Origin: Vigna angularis | Taxonomy: Eukaryota; Streptophyta; Magnoliopsida; Fabales; Fabaceae | Assembly (NCBI RefSeq): GCF_016808095.1 | Contig: NC_068974.1 | Location: forward strand, 25,342,825 to 25,406,824 | Reading direction: 5' to 3' | DNA: 64,000 nt | Shown here: positions 11,633 to 22,405 of the stretch, one piece after another | Layout of the letters: each line of letters begins with the position of its first letter | Position numbering within the stretch: the stretch's first letter is position 1 | Notes under the pieces: model-generated | Told to the model about the DNA's origin: nothing | Seen by the model: only the letters and a program-made list of their open reading frames with translations | The model's database searches: none | Position numbers and translations under genes: made by a program

Positions 11633-12625
11633 GCAATTAGAACAAGAAGCAAGAAAACAACGGAACCTCTTCTTGAAGGTCTGCACGAGAGTAGAAGGAG
11701 GAGAAGAATCCGAACATCTAGATAACTCTTTCCTTCTCCGGAAACTCTGTTGCAACCATCACCACAAGGTTCTGACCCTAGCACAGAAAATATGGAGAAC
11801 GATAATAATAGAAGAACTCTTGCTGATTACACCAATATAGCTGGACCTCAGCACTTTAACAGTATAGCTAGACCTAGAGTCAACGCAGCTAACATGGAGG
11901 TCAAACCAGCATTAATCCAACTGGTGAAGAGCAATCAATTCAACGGGTTATCTCATGAAAGCCCATATGAGCACCTCACTACATTTAATGAGATTTGCAA
12001 CACAGTCAAAATAAATGGGATGCCAGATGAAGCGATCAAACTTAGCTTGTTTCCTTTTTCATTGGGAGGCAATGCTAAGCTTTGGTTAAATTCTTTCCCA
12101 GAAGAAAGTTTCACAGAGTGGGAAGCAGTGGTAACAAAGTTTTTAAACAAGTACTTCCCACAATCCAAGCTGACTAAAGGCAAGCAAGAGATTTCTTCAT
12201 TTAAGCAGGGCATGGAAGAATCACTGGGGCATGCATGGGACAGGTATAAAAGTTTGTTACGTAAAACTCCCACTCATGGTTTTGAAGATCAGGAAGTAGT
12301 CTTAACTTTCCTTGGAGGTCTTGGTTCACAAACCAAGATGATGCTGGACGCCTCAGCAGGAGGCAATATTAAATGGAAAACTCCAGAGGAAGCAACAGAG
12401 ATTATAGAAAACATGACTACTAGTGATAATGAGCTGCACAGTGAGAGAGGAGCTCCTATGCAACAAAAAGGAGTTCTCCAATTACATACACATGATGCCC
12501 TGCTAGCTCAAAACAAAATTCTAACTCAACAGCTGGCGACTCTTACTAAAACTCTTGCACAATTACCCAAAGTTGAAGACTGCTGCACAGGTACAATCCC
12601 AGTTGTTCGAATTGTGTGGAGGTGA
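11633..12625 (+). pseudogene. Athila-like gag
   Basis: One frame from about 11633 (AIRTRSKKTTEPLLEGLHES) is stopped at 11720-11722, then stays open to 12625. Gag homology is clear: LIQLVKSNQFNGLSHESPYE, LFPFSLGGNAKLWLNSFPE, FTEWEAVVTKFLNKYFPQSK, SFKQGMEESLGHAWDRYKSL and VVLTFLGGLGSQTKMMLDA. This is the Retrotrans_gag fold of Gypsy elements, the capsid protein. A splice-acceptor-like TGCATGCAG lies just before the first part, so an intron in the leader is possible. The last 20 residues of the frame are out of register, and the natural sequence continues in the frame starting at 12555. One stop and one frameshift are therefore present in an otherwise well preserved gene. Confidence 0.88.
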
Positions 12626-14048
12626 CCATATCAATGGTCAATGTGCCTTTCCAGTTGAAGCCGTAGAGGATGTAAACTACATGACCAATCAGTACCGTCA
12701 AGGGAGCTACAATCAGGGGTGGAAACCACACCCAAGTATTGGTCAAGGGCAAACTGGGCAAGCTGGTCAATATAATAAGCAGCAGCAGCAACCCACCTTA
12801 TGGCAACAGTTATCTATGCTTAATGAAAGGTCCATGAGGATGGAGGAAACTCTCAACAATTTCATACAGAAAACTGAGTCTACCCAAAAGAGCACTGAAG
12901 CTGCTATCAAAAATTTGGAGACTCAGATGGGGCAGATCACCAAGCAAGTGGAAGAAAGGCCAAACAGAAATTTTGGGGCTAATACTGAGGTTAACCCCAG
13001 AGAAGAATGTAGAGTGGTGGAGAGTACAAATGAGGAGATAGTTGAGTTAGACAAAGAAGAAACAGAAGAGAAAAGAGAAATAGAGAGCAAGAATAGTTTT
13101 CCTTTTCTAATGAATCATGAGAATCAACTGGATTTCACTGAATTATTCAATATGGTAGATAATGATGCACCTTGGGAGCAGATTCTACAACAAATTGCAG
13201 TTTACACCAAACCGGAAGAAGACATCTCTACAAAGAAAAGGCGTAGAGATTATGATACAAAGAAGTGTAAAATTGTTAAAAAGGAGCCATTCCCTCCAAA
13301 AGCAGCAGATCCAGGAAGCTTTTCTATCCCTTGTACTATAGGGAAGAAGAGGATTAAAAAAGCTCTTCTTGATTTAGGTTCAAGTGTTAACTTGATACCT
13401 TACTCTTTACTGGAGCAAATCGGCAATGTTAATATGAAACCTATAAAGGTTAAGTTAGTAATGGCTGATGGATCTTCAAAGGAACCATGTGGGATTGTAG
13501 AGGACGTTATAGTTTGTGTTGGCAAACTCTAGTTCTTGGCAGATTTTGTGGTGATGAAGATGGAGACAGAAAAGATACCTATCATTCTTGGAAGACCGTT
13601 TATGAAAACGGCCAAAGCTATCATTGATGTAAACGAAGGTATAGTGGTGCTCCAGGACCGAGAGGAGAGAGTTGTTGTAGATGTCTTTAAAGATGAGATG
13701 CAAGCACAGGAGGAAGAAGCTAGTTATAAAGCTGCATTTCAAGATGCACACATAACTAGCCATCAAGATGAAGAGCCTCAGGTTACAGGTAACCATTGTT
13801 TGTTATTTCAGGTGCATAAAGGAGAAAAGATTGGAAGAGGAAGAAAAGTTCCTAAGGACTGGAAGAAAGGAAAACCCCAACTTGGTACACCAGTGAGAAT
13901 CAAGAACAAGTTGTGGGTTGTGAAAGGTTATAAAGAGAAGGAGATGATAGAGATAGAGTCTCCACATTTTGGAAGAATCAAAACAGTACACAGGAAACAG
14001 CTGAGGAGTTGGTGGGATAACAACATCAACTATGAAGATGGAGCATGA
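12555..14048 (+). pseudogene. Gag end, aspartic protease and linker
   Basis: Continues gag in a new frame. A zinc-finger-like FELCGGDHINGQC (first Cys lost) is followed by a Gln-rich coiled linker, then a retroviral-type aspartic protease region: FSIPCTIGKKRIKKALLDLG, SSVNLIPYSLL and VKLVMADGSSKEP. The catalytic motif reads DLGSS rather than D[ST]G, as is usual in Athila-like elements. An in-frame TAG at 13530-13532 interrupts it; reading continues with MKMETEKIPIILGRPFMKTA (flap and ILGRPF end of the protease). The tail TPVRIKNKLWVVKGYKEKEM to RKQLRSWWDNN is basic and unrecognised. No RT follows; the coding part ends at 14048. Confidence 0.85.
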
Positions 14049-14056
14049 ACTTTACT

Positions 14057-14109
14057 GGGTCAAACTAATGACGTTAAAAGAGCGCTTGCTGGGAGGCAAC
14101 CTAGTGATT
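14057..14109 (+). repeat. Conserved post-gag motif, copy 1
   Basis: Contains ATGACGTTAAAAGAGCGCTT, then GCTGGGAGGCAACCTAG, starting 9 bp after the gag-pro stop. CTGGG/CCTAG can pair (one G-U) around AGGCAA. I recall similar GACGTTAAA...GGGAGGCAACCC text in many Athila-type elements. Confidence 0.75.
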
Positions 14110-14180
14110 TAAAAACTTTTGATTTGGTTTTGTAATTGTTAATTGGTTGAACATTATTTTGTAAATATGTTGTTGAATCT

Positions 14181-14292
14181 AGCATCTACTGAAGGATGCT
14201 AAGTTTGTAACACCTACTGAAGGGTGTTGGTGAGAAAATTTTGCACCTACTGATGGGTGTTGGCAAGTTTGTAACACCTACTGATGGGTGTT
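14181..14292 (+). other. Array of four stem-loops with shared loop
   Basis: Four copies about 30 bp apart: 14181-14200, 14209-14228, 14243-14260 and 14273-14292. Each has a 5-6 bp stem and an 8-nt loop TACTGAAG or TACTGATG. Stems are AGCATC/GATGCT, AACACC/GGTGTT, GCACC/GGTGT (one G-U) and AACACC/GGTGTT. Copy 1 differs from the others on both stem sides in a way that preserves pairing, arguing for an RNA (or DNA cruciform) function. The array lies between the two copies of the conserved post-gag motif. Confidence 0.7.
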
Positions 14293-14302
14293 GGTGGATT
14301 TT

Positions 14303-14355
14303 GGGTCAGGCTCGTGACGTTAAACAAGCGCTACCTGGGAGGCAACCCAGTTGAT
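14303..14355 (+). repeat. Conserved post-gag motif, copy 2
   Basis: Contains CGTGACGTTAAACAAGCGCT and CCTGGGAGGCAACCCAG, with a perfect CTGGG/CCCAG stem around AGGCAA. It lies 246 bp after copy 1. Confidence 0.75.
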
Positions 14356-14494
14356 TGATTGTTTTTGTTTGTTTCATTTTAGTTGCATAATAGGGTTTGC
14401 ATAAGTATTCTAAACATTGAATTACAGGGAACCAGTGAGGGGCATGTCTAGGAGGCACGTAGGTTAAGAAAAGAAGGAGAAGAGCACTTCACGA

Positions 14495-14600
14495 AAGTGC
14501 CGCTGAGCGGCAACTTACCGCTGAGCGGTACTCTTGCATAATGGGCTTTAGTTCCCCTTAGCGGGACCCGAGCCCATTAGGGTATTTCTATACCCCAAGC
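14495..14600 (+). promoter_or_regulatory. Internal LTR-like promoter region
   Basis: Two CCGCTGAGCGG motifs, then ATGGGCTT, a weak TATA-like TTTCTATACCCC (about 14584-14595) and GTTTTAGGTTTTC. The order and wording copy the promoter part of this element's LTR (motif cluster, ATGGGCTTGGG, TATATAAG, CTTTAGGTTTTCC), suggesting a duplicated promoter for the ORF at 15219. Confidence 0.5.
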
Positions 14601-14805
14601 TGCGTTTTAGGTTTTCTTTCTAGACTCTTCTCTGCACAAGCACTCCCACTTACCTTCTCCAAGGTTTTCCACATCTTTTCACTCTTCCCTCTTAAGAAAA
14701 CTTCTCTTCCACTCACTTTTTCACTAGTGTGCCATCAAAGTTTGGGGTTGGAAGAGAGCATTTTAGCTTGGAAGCATTCTCATTGCATCTAGTATCTCCA
14801 CCCAA

Positions 14806-15216
14806 GTAAGTAAAATGCATTTTGTTCATTCTAGGGTTCTTGATTTTGAATGTGATTGTCAAAGCATGATTATTTAGGGGTTTTGATTTCTATACATGAT
14901 TTGATGATATATTTGATGTTTGAACCGATTAAACTGCATGATTATGAACTGGAAAACTGAAAATTGCATTTGGGTGGAGTTAGGACAGCTTTAAAAGAAG
15001 TTTTTCAAAATTCTGCAGAGTTACCGCTCAGGGGTAAACTGCCGCTGAGCGGTACTCTGCCAGACTTGGTTTTTTGTGATCTGGAATGTGGCATTGGTGG
15101 CGCTGAGGGGAAATTCTGGCCCTCAGTAGTGGTTTAGCTTCGAAAGGAGTTGTGTTTTGTGTTTTACTAATGATTAACATCATATTCTATGGTTTTGTAT
15201 TTGTGTTTGAATGTAG
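14806..15216 (+). other. Probable 5'-UTR intron of the second ORF
   Basis: A strong donor (CCAA|GTAAGTAAA) at 14806 and acceptor (TTTGAATGTAG|GA) at 15216 bound a 411-nt AT-rich interval ending two bases before the ATG at 15219. The interval also holds two CCGCTSAGSGG-type motifs around 15022-15050. Confidence 0.6.
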
Positions 15217-15218
15217 GA

Positions 15219-16455
15219 ATGGCATCCTCTTCAAGAAAGAGATTGAAAACCATGGCAACCAAGAGAAAGGAAAAGGAACCAGAACAGCCCCACTCTAGTA
15301 GGTTCCTCTCTAGGAAACATGAGAAGCACTTTAGGGTGGTTCAGGACAGGAGACTTCTGATGGAAAGAAAAGTTGGAATGATACCTAACTTTGCTCCTCA
15401 ATTTGGAGAGCAAGTGTTAGGGAATGACTGGGGAAAGCTAGCCACATATCCTGCACCTGCCAACATAGCTGTGGTAAAAGAGTTCTACACCAATGCAAAG
15501 AAGATTAGTGACTATCCAGCTGAAAATTATCTGGGCTATGTCAGAAGTCATGCTATCAGGTATGATCCTGATTCTATCAATAACTTCCTGGATACTGTGT
15601 GGGCTGGTGAGCAATGCCAGTTTTCTCTTTGCATGGAGAAAGGGGCTGATTTGGAGGATGTAGAGAGAGTACTATGTATACCTGGAGGACACTTCCAAAG
15701 GAATAGATCTGGCTTAGTGGTAAACATTAGGAGGACCGATCTGACTCCTCTTGCAAAGTATTGGATGGCATTTTCTCATGCCAACATTCAGCCATGTTCA
15801 CATGTGTCAGATATTACTCTTAGCAGGGCGCTCTTCATCTACTGTGCTATCAGGAACTTAAATGTTAATATTGGGCAGGTGATAGGTGATGAGATTAGTA
15901 TGTGCGCCAATACCTCAAACAACAAAGCACCCCTAGGACATCCCTCCTTAATAACTCACCTTTGCAAGATAGCTGGGGTGGACACTTCTGCTCCACCATT
16001 TGAAAGGCCAAGAAAAGCTATTGATGAGGCATATTACAGACAGTACTGTGGAGGTGAGGAGGCAGCTCAGCCAGTTCCACCACGCCGTGCTCGCAGAGAG
16101 AGAGGGCCAGCACAGAGCCAGACATCTGCTGAGACACATGAGGCAGAACCATTCCAGATGAGGGAGTGTAAAAGTGTCTCTTATAGGTGCTCAGTTACAG
16201 TCCATTCATAGAGGGCAGGTGGCTACTGCTAAAATGATTGTGGGGATGTATGATACACCTCCAGCTCACAAGTGGACTATGGATGAATTCCACAATGTGG
16301 TAGCTTGGCCAGAGGAGCCGGTGCAAGGAGGAGGAGCTGAAGCAGCTGAAGCTTCAGTTAGGGAGATGGAAGAAGATGAAGCTGATGATGATGATGTAAT
16401 TGAAGATGATGAAGATGAGGAAGAAGAGGAAGATACAGAGGACAGCTCAGATTGA
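15219..16455 (+). CDS. Plant-transposon-domain ORF in the Athila-like element
   Basis: Frame 15219-16211 starts MASSSRKRLKTMATKRKEKE, chosen because it directly follows a predicted intron. A basic N-terminus (possible nuclear signal) precedes a region with the same pattern as the ORF at 8181: ANIAVVKEFYTNAK (81-94), RSHAIRYDPDSINNFL (109-124), LTPLAKYWMAFSHANIQPCS, then LFIYCAIRNLNVNIGQVIGD. This fits the 'putative plant transposon protein domain' family. The C-terminus moves to another frame at about 16160-16180 (LIGAQLQSIHRGQVATAKMI) and ends in a very acidic tail of about 20 Asp/Glu by 16455, so a one-base frameshift is likely. No function is known. Confidence 0.75.
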
Positions 16456-18991
16456 TGAGGAGCTGAGATAGCATTTACTAATGAATGCTATCATGAACTT
16501 ATGCTTTTATTGGTTTAAGTGTTTTTGAACTTATTTACTTATTTATTTTTGTTTTAGATTAAGGTTGATGTACTCTTTTGGAAACCTGGTTTGTTATGAT
16601 GGTTTGCTATTAACTGTGATTGTGTGATAAGTAATGCTTGATGATGATTATTGATTGATTGATGTTCACTACAAGAAAAATCACTATTACATACCGCTAA
16701 AATCCGTATATAACATCAAAAATCCGTATATAAAATAATTTTACATACGAATTATATACGGACAAAAATCCGTATATAAAAAAGGCGTAGCTAAGTTATA
16801 TACGGAAAAATCCGTATGTAAATTACATACGGATATTATATACGGATAAATTCGTACGTAAATTACATATGGATATTATATACGGATAAATCCGTATATA
16901 AATTATATACGGATATTATATACGGATAAATGTGTATGTAATTTACATACAGTATGTACTTATGTATCTATTGTTTACAACATATTTAATTAGATTTATT
17001 TTTTCTAATAGTTATATAATTAATATTAAAATTTTTACACATTAAAACTTCTCATAAAATTATAAATAATTACTACCAGATTATAAATGTTAAGAATTTA
17101 TAATATATAATTGTGTTGAAAATCAAATAATTAAAACATGAAAATTTTATTTGAACACTCTATAAAGAGAGTTCAAAGAAATAAATACAACTACTTAATA
17201 TTAATATCTCATAACACTCAAATTCAACTTTTACAATAATTTAAATCTAAAACAAACAGGTCCTTGTATAACATAGAGTTGAATATTAACTTAAACTAGA
17301 AACTTCAAAGCAATTGCTGATAGCTCTGCAAATGTTGCACATATAATTATTGGGTGGAAGACCTTTTTCAAGTTTGATAGCAATCTGAAAACAAAGGGAT
17401 AAGAAAAGGCATAATTATAGTTAGTTCTAATAAAATGCAAATACAATGTTGCATGACAATATAAAAGAAAGTCCATTCCATATTCATCCTTTCATTCTCA
17501 GGTGAGAACTATGATAAGAATTTCAATATCAAATCATATAATAAATACAAATTTATCTGATAGAACCAAAGAAACTCTGAATTCTCTTGACGAAAAAGTC
17601 TGATACATTATTGGATTATTTACTCGATCTTTACCTTGAATGTTTCTTACATATTTTTGTTTAGTGCATCGAGAATACAACCAGAACAGTATGCTTTCAA
17701 ATGGGGATCGGGATCACTAACTGGATAATTCTGAGTTAAAGGCACTTATGGAACAAATTGGAGAATCAATGACAAGAACTCAATCGTTAATAATTTTGTT
17801 AGATGCATTAGCTAACAAAAAATTAGTTAAATATTCAGTTAGGAAAAGTATATAATAGAGACAATTGAAAACATGTAAAATTTAATATGGAGCCTGTTTT
17901 TATTTGGTTCTCCAAATTTAGAAACAATATATTTGATTCCTATAAAAACGAAATGACAATCATCTCCTTCAAAAGAAAGAAAAATAATGAAAAGGGAGAG
18001 AAGGGCAAGAGCGCAAATCATACAGAAGTGGATACCATTGTCCCTAGAGAGTTGGGCATTGTTTGTTTAAGAGTTGAATGGTTGACTGAAGGTATTTGTC
18101 TTTGGCACTCAAACATGACTTGGCAGTTTCTATCAGTGTAAGGCAAAACAGGTGATAATTCACTGTTTAGCTGCCATTAATCAAGAAAGAAACCGTTATC
18201 AGAAGGCTGTGGTAGACTCTGGGCATGATTTAGATCCGCAAAACATATAGACACGCTACAAACCCAGTTAATGGGTTAACTTCATTTTGATTTAGATACC
18301 CATTGGACTGGGTAGTATTCCTAAACCGGAAATAGTTTTGTAATGTTTTTCAAGAATTTATAAATTGAAATTTGAATCCTCCTTTTTCCCACGTCAATGA
18401 TAATGAGAAGAAAGTTCAAACAACTAAAGAACAGCTTACCATAAAAGATGATGCAATGCAATTGCAAGCTTCAAGTGCCATAATTCCTCGAGCAGCCTAT
18501 ATTTTAGCACAATAAACCAATATTTATAATTGGTTAAATTAATCAAACAACAAATTTAGATAAAATGATGATACCTGGGAAGGTTCCTATTGAACAGCAC
18601 TAAGCAGGTTCTCAAGAACGAGCTTAGACAAAGAAACAAGTTCTTGATTGTAAGATGAATCCCCATAGTATAACATGTCATTGCCTGGAGTCTGGAAAGA
18701 AAAAATATATATTACTCTGACGCTTTAGATACATAAACCATACACCACTACTTGTCAGGAACCGTGATTTACAAAATGAGTGTAAGTAAGATAAAACAGG
18801 TGAAACTAAAGAAAATCTTGGAAAAACTGATTATAAGAACTAACATCTGAAACTAGGAATTATGACTTCTACAGACTATCTTAATTTCAATGATGAGTGG
18901 ATATAATACTATAGTCTCACCTCTCCACCTCTAAGTTCCTGCAGGCTGTGCCTAAAGGAAAAGAAATGCTCCCAAGTGGTAAGATGTGATT

Positions 18992-19102
18992 AAATCCTCG
19001 AAACACTCCTTGCATTGCCAAGGAGAGAATAACGGCAGGAGCATTGAGGAACCTCAATCTCAAATACTGTTGTGTAGGGTGTGGCATGGGAGAGTGCTGC
19101 AT
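18992..19102 (-). pseudogene. MATE efflux transporter exon fragment (captured)
   Basis: Minus strand reads SPMPHPTQQYLRLRFLNAPA, then VILSLAMQGVFRGF. This matches a well known segment of FRD3/EDS5/DTX-type MATE transporters (..QQYL.LR..GAPA..LSLA.QGVFRGFKDT..). After GVFRGF the similarity stops in what looks like an intron. Only about 35 residues are present, so it is not functional. The fragment is fully inside the CACTA element. Confidence 0.75.
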
Positions 19103-20729
19103 AAATAATTCATATTACTTGGCAATCATCCTATGCTCAAATAAGATCAAACTACTAAAGGAACAAGTTAAAATAAACACCAAAGTGAATCCTAAAAGTT
19201 GGAAATGCACAAAACCTTTTATTGGTTTTCCTACAGAGCAATAGATCATTGCTCTTGAGCAGAAGCCAAGAAAACTTTCCCTAAAGGCAAACGCAATAGC
19301 CCTCCTCATTCTAGCACCCCTTCTTTTTTTTTCTCAATTGCAAAAAAAACGTGAACACTTAAGGAATCAAAATAATTGGCAGCAAATAAAATAAACTAAA
19401 ACTACTCCTAAGCTGGAATAAAAAATTTGAAAGTATTCTAAACAAATGAAAGTGTGCTTCTCTTCTCTCCATGCTGCACCAACTCAGAAATAAAAGAAAT
19501 ATGCATCATGTAAGCCACTTCTCTTTTCTTCACTTAAATCACCAACCACCCTTCCACTTTTGCTTTCTAAAGTGGATGAATTCTTCTCCACATGGCAGCT
19601 GCACCAACTTAAGCCGTGACCCCACTTACTTTCAATGACCGTGCTCTCTTCTTTCATCAAAGAAAGAAAATAATTTGACACCTTGTGCAAGTTCTTTCAA
19701 CTCAAATAAATCAGCTTTTTCTAAAAGAAACCACAAATCACCGTGAGCAACAATCTAATCACCAAATGAAAATGACAAAAGCTACCAACATGCACACTTC
19801 TTCACAGCAAAATAACACTAATATAAAAATAAAAATCTGGTTCAAACATAAAGACAAAAACAAGAACAAGACCATGTGTTCTTCAAAATTCTCCTCGGTT
19901 TCAACATAGACAAGAAAACTAAAAACCTTCTGCGGTGTCACCATCCATCTAAGAAAGGAGAATGAAATGCTTCTCTTCCACTAATCCCACGACAGCTCCC
20001 CTTTTTCCTGGTTGAAGTGCTTCCAGCTTGCAAAGAATAAATGTATCACTTCCAATATCCAGAAAAATTGTGTTATTTCTTTTCATCAATCAACAATATT
20101 CATATCCACTGAACCTCTGAACCAGTTTTTATCACTGCTATTATCCACTACCTTTACCTCCACAACATAACACAAGCGCTAACTTCCCCAAAGCTCCCCA
20201 TAATTCATAATTTTTTTCGCATCCAAACAATTGAAAGTAAATGAAAAAAAATGCATTGATTTGAAAAAGGAAAAACCCTCCTCACCAAAATCAAATCTCT
20301 ACAATCTAACACAACTAAGCTGAACCCACTCAGATGTCAAATTAAGAAATTCAAAATCAAACCCATAACATCCAAAAAAAAAGCAAAGTATTGCTTATCA
20401 TATTACTCGGTAATAGAGAAAAACTAGTAAATCCCTAATTCTAAAATCTTTTCATGCTTATTAACGAATTATTGCGGGTAACCTGAATGAATTAAACACA
20501 GATTAGGGTTGACCCTTTTTCGATTTTACGCAATACTAGCATTAGAGATTACTACGAAAATTAAGGAAGAAAGGATTACTTACCAGATGAAGGTCTTAGC
20601 ATCATCCTAACGAAGACCGCCACTGAACCATAGAGGTGAAACGAAGGTGCTGAACGAGATTCCTCAACGAGGCACAAGGAGATTTAGGGAAAAGGTTTTT
20701 CTCACGAACACAGCTTGAGTGTTTCAGTG

Positions 20730-21020
20730 CGTTCGAGAGATGAGAGTTTCAATGCATCGAGAGTGAATGGTTGAAGTTAGGGTTCGAGAGAGATTTGAGA
20801 GAATCAATGCGTGGAGAGTGGAGAGTGGAGAGTGGAGAGTGCATGGAGCGTGAAGAATTGAAGTTAGGGTTGCAGAGACATTTGAGAGAATCAGTGGGTA
20901 TAGAATGGAGACTTAAGCTTAGGGTTGTAGAGACATTTGGGACAATTTGTGGAGAATGCAGAGCTAGGGATCGAGAGAGATTCGAGAGAACACACCTCAA
21001 GCGAGTGTTCCACCAAACAA
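20730..21020 (+). repeat. Degenerate tandem repeat with (GGAGAGT)n core
   Basis: About three imperfect 80-bp units containing GAAGTTAGGGTTCGAGAGA, ATTTGAGAGAATCA and GTGGAGAG; an inner run of four GGAGAGT units lies near 20811-20840. Inside the CACTA at its 3' side. Confidence 0.6.
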
Positions 21021-21338
21021 GGTTCGAATGAAATATAATTTCAATCTTTTCGAAATAAAATTAATTTTCAGATCCGTATGTACTATCGGTGGGTAACACT
21101 TGCTTCTGTACTTACATACGGTTATTATCCTTAGGAAACTCTTCTGTCACCAAGCGCAAAAAATATATACGGATTTTATATACGGATATATCTGTATATA
21201 AAATCCGTATATAATATCCGTATATAATTTTATTTTTAAGATCTGTATATAATATCCGTATATAATACTCATGTTATATACGGATTAAAATCCGTATATA
21301 ATTATCGGTAGATAATAATCATTTTTCTTGTAGTGGTT

Positions 21339-22405
21339 GAGATAGATGTGCACATAAAATGCTTATACAGGTGATTCACAAGCTTTGTGAACAAATGCAG
21401 GATATTATGGTTGTGATTGTGATATTAAGCATGATGTGCATGTCAAATGTGAATGAGCTTATATGTGAGGTTTTGAGCTCCAGAGTTTTTGTTATGATTG
21501 AATACTATTACTTTGGAAGCATGAATGATTTTGCCCAGGTTTTCTATGATTGAATCAATTGCTTGTTTTGCATCATATGATCAAGGCCGTTTGTTGAAAC
21601 CCTTTTTATTGGCCAAATTCATAAAATTAGCCCACTAAAAGAAAACACCTTGTGTTCTATCCTTTGAACCCTTAGCCTTGAACATAAATTGAAAACCCTT
21701 GTTGAAAAACTTTACCTTGAGTTAAGTAGAAAATCATGTGTGGTATTGTTAAATGTTCAAGTTTGGGGTTGTTGGGAAACCATGAAGAATAAAAAGGAAA
21801 AGCATTGAGCTTAAAGAAAAAGAAAAGAAAAAGAAAAGAAAAGAAAAGAAAAGAAAAAGCAAAGCTCAATGCAAATGCAAAGGCAAGTTGGGAAAAATAA
21901 GAATAATTGTGTTGTTATGATTCTCTTAACTCAAGGATTTTGTGATCCAGAAAAACCAATTTTCTTGTTAGCCCAGCCACATTATAAGCCATTGAAAAGT
22001 CCTTGTGATGATGCATGCTTGTTAATGTTTTTGATTGTGGTTAAATGAAAGGCAAAGTTAATTCATGTGACATTGTGATAGTGGAGTGAATGAGTGATTA
22101 CCTCTTATACACTTGAGTGTGAGTGAAACACTTTACCTGGTGAGGAAGTATTCCATGAGCACATGAACATCCATGCTTAATTGATTGATTATTCATGAAA
22201 AATAACATTTGTTGGATATTGACTGACTTTGTGAACACTAAAGCATGTGCACATCTTGATTGAAATCTTGATCATAAGTTTGATTGAAGTCTTTACTTAT
22301 CTTGAAAAGGAGATTTTTGAATGAGTGAACCATCATATGAATTGGTTGAAGATTGAGTTACATCTTGTTTGCTTGAGGACAAGCAAAGATCTAAGTTTGA
22401 GGTTG
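21339..22405 (+). other. 3' internal region of the Athila-like element
   Basis: Non-coding. Contains an (AAAAG)n microsatellite at about 21816-21861 and ends in TTGAGGACAAGCAAAGATCT, then AAGTTTGAGGTTG, the purine-rich run before the right LTR. Confidence 0.6.

Larger units (their letters stand above)
16667..21335 (+). mobile_element. CACTA element with captured gene fragment
   Basis: Ends CACTACAAGAAAAATCACTA and, inverted, CACTACAAGAAAAATGATTA; 3-bp target duplication GTT at 16664-16666 and 21336-21338. Both subterminal regions (16690-16950, 21060-21320) are dense in short direct and inverted TATACGGAT/ATCCGTATA units, as expected for CACTA transposase binding. No transposase is encoded. 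The interior (17280-20700) looks like a minus-strand gene with introns: an identified MATE exon (18992-19102) and two further exon-like blocks with splice sites, around 18432-18510 (minus, GCTGCTCGAGG to ATGGTAAG) and 17290-17385. It is a non-autonomous, Pack-type CACTA of 4.67 kb. Confidence 0.92.
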
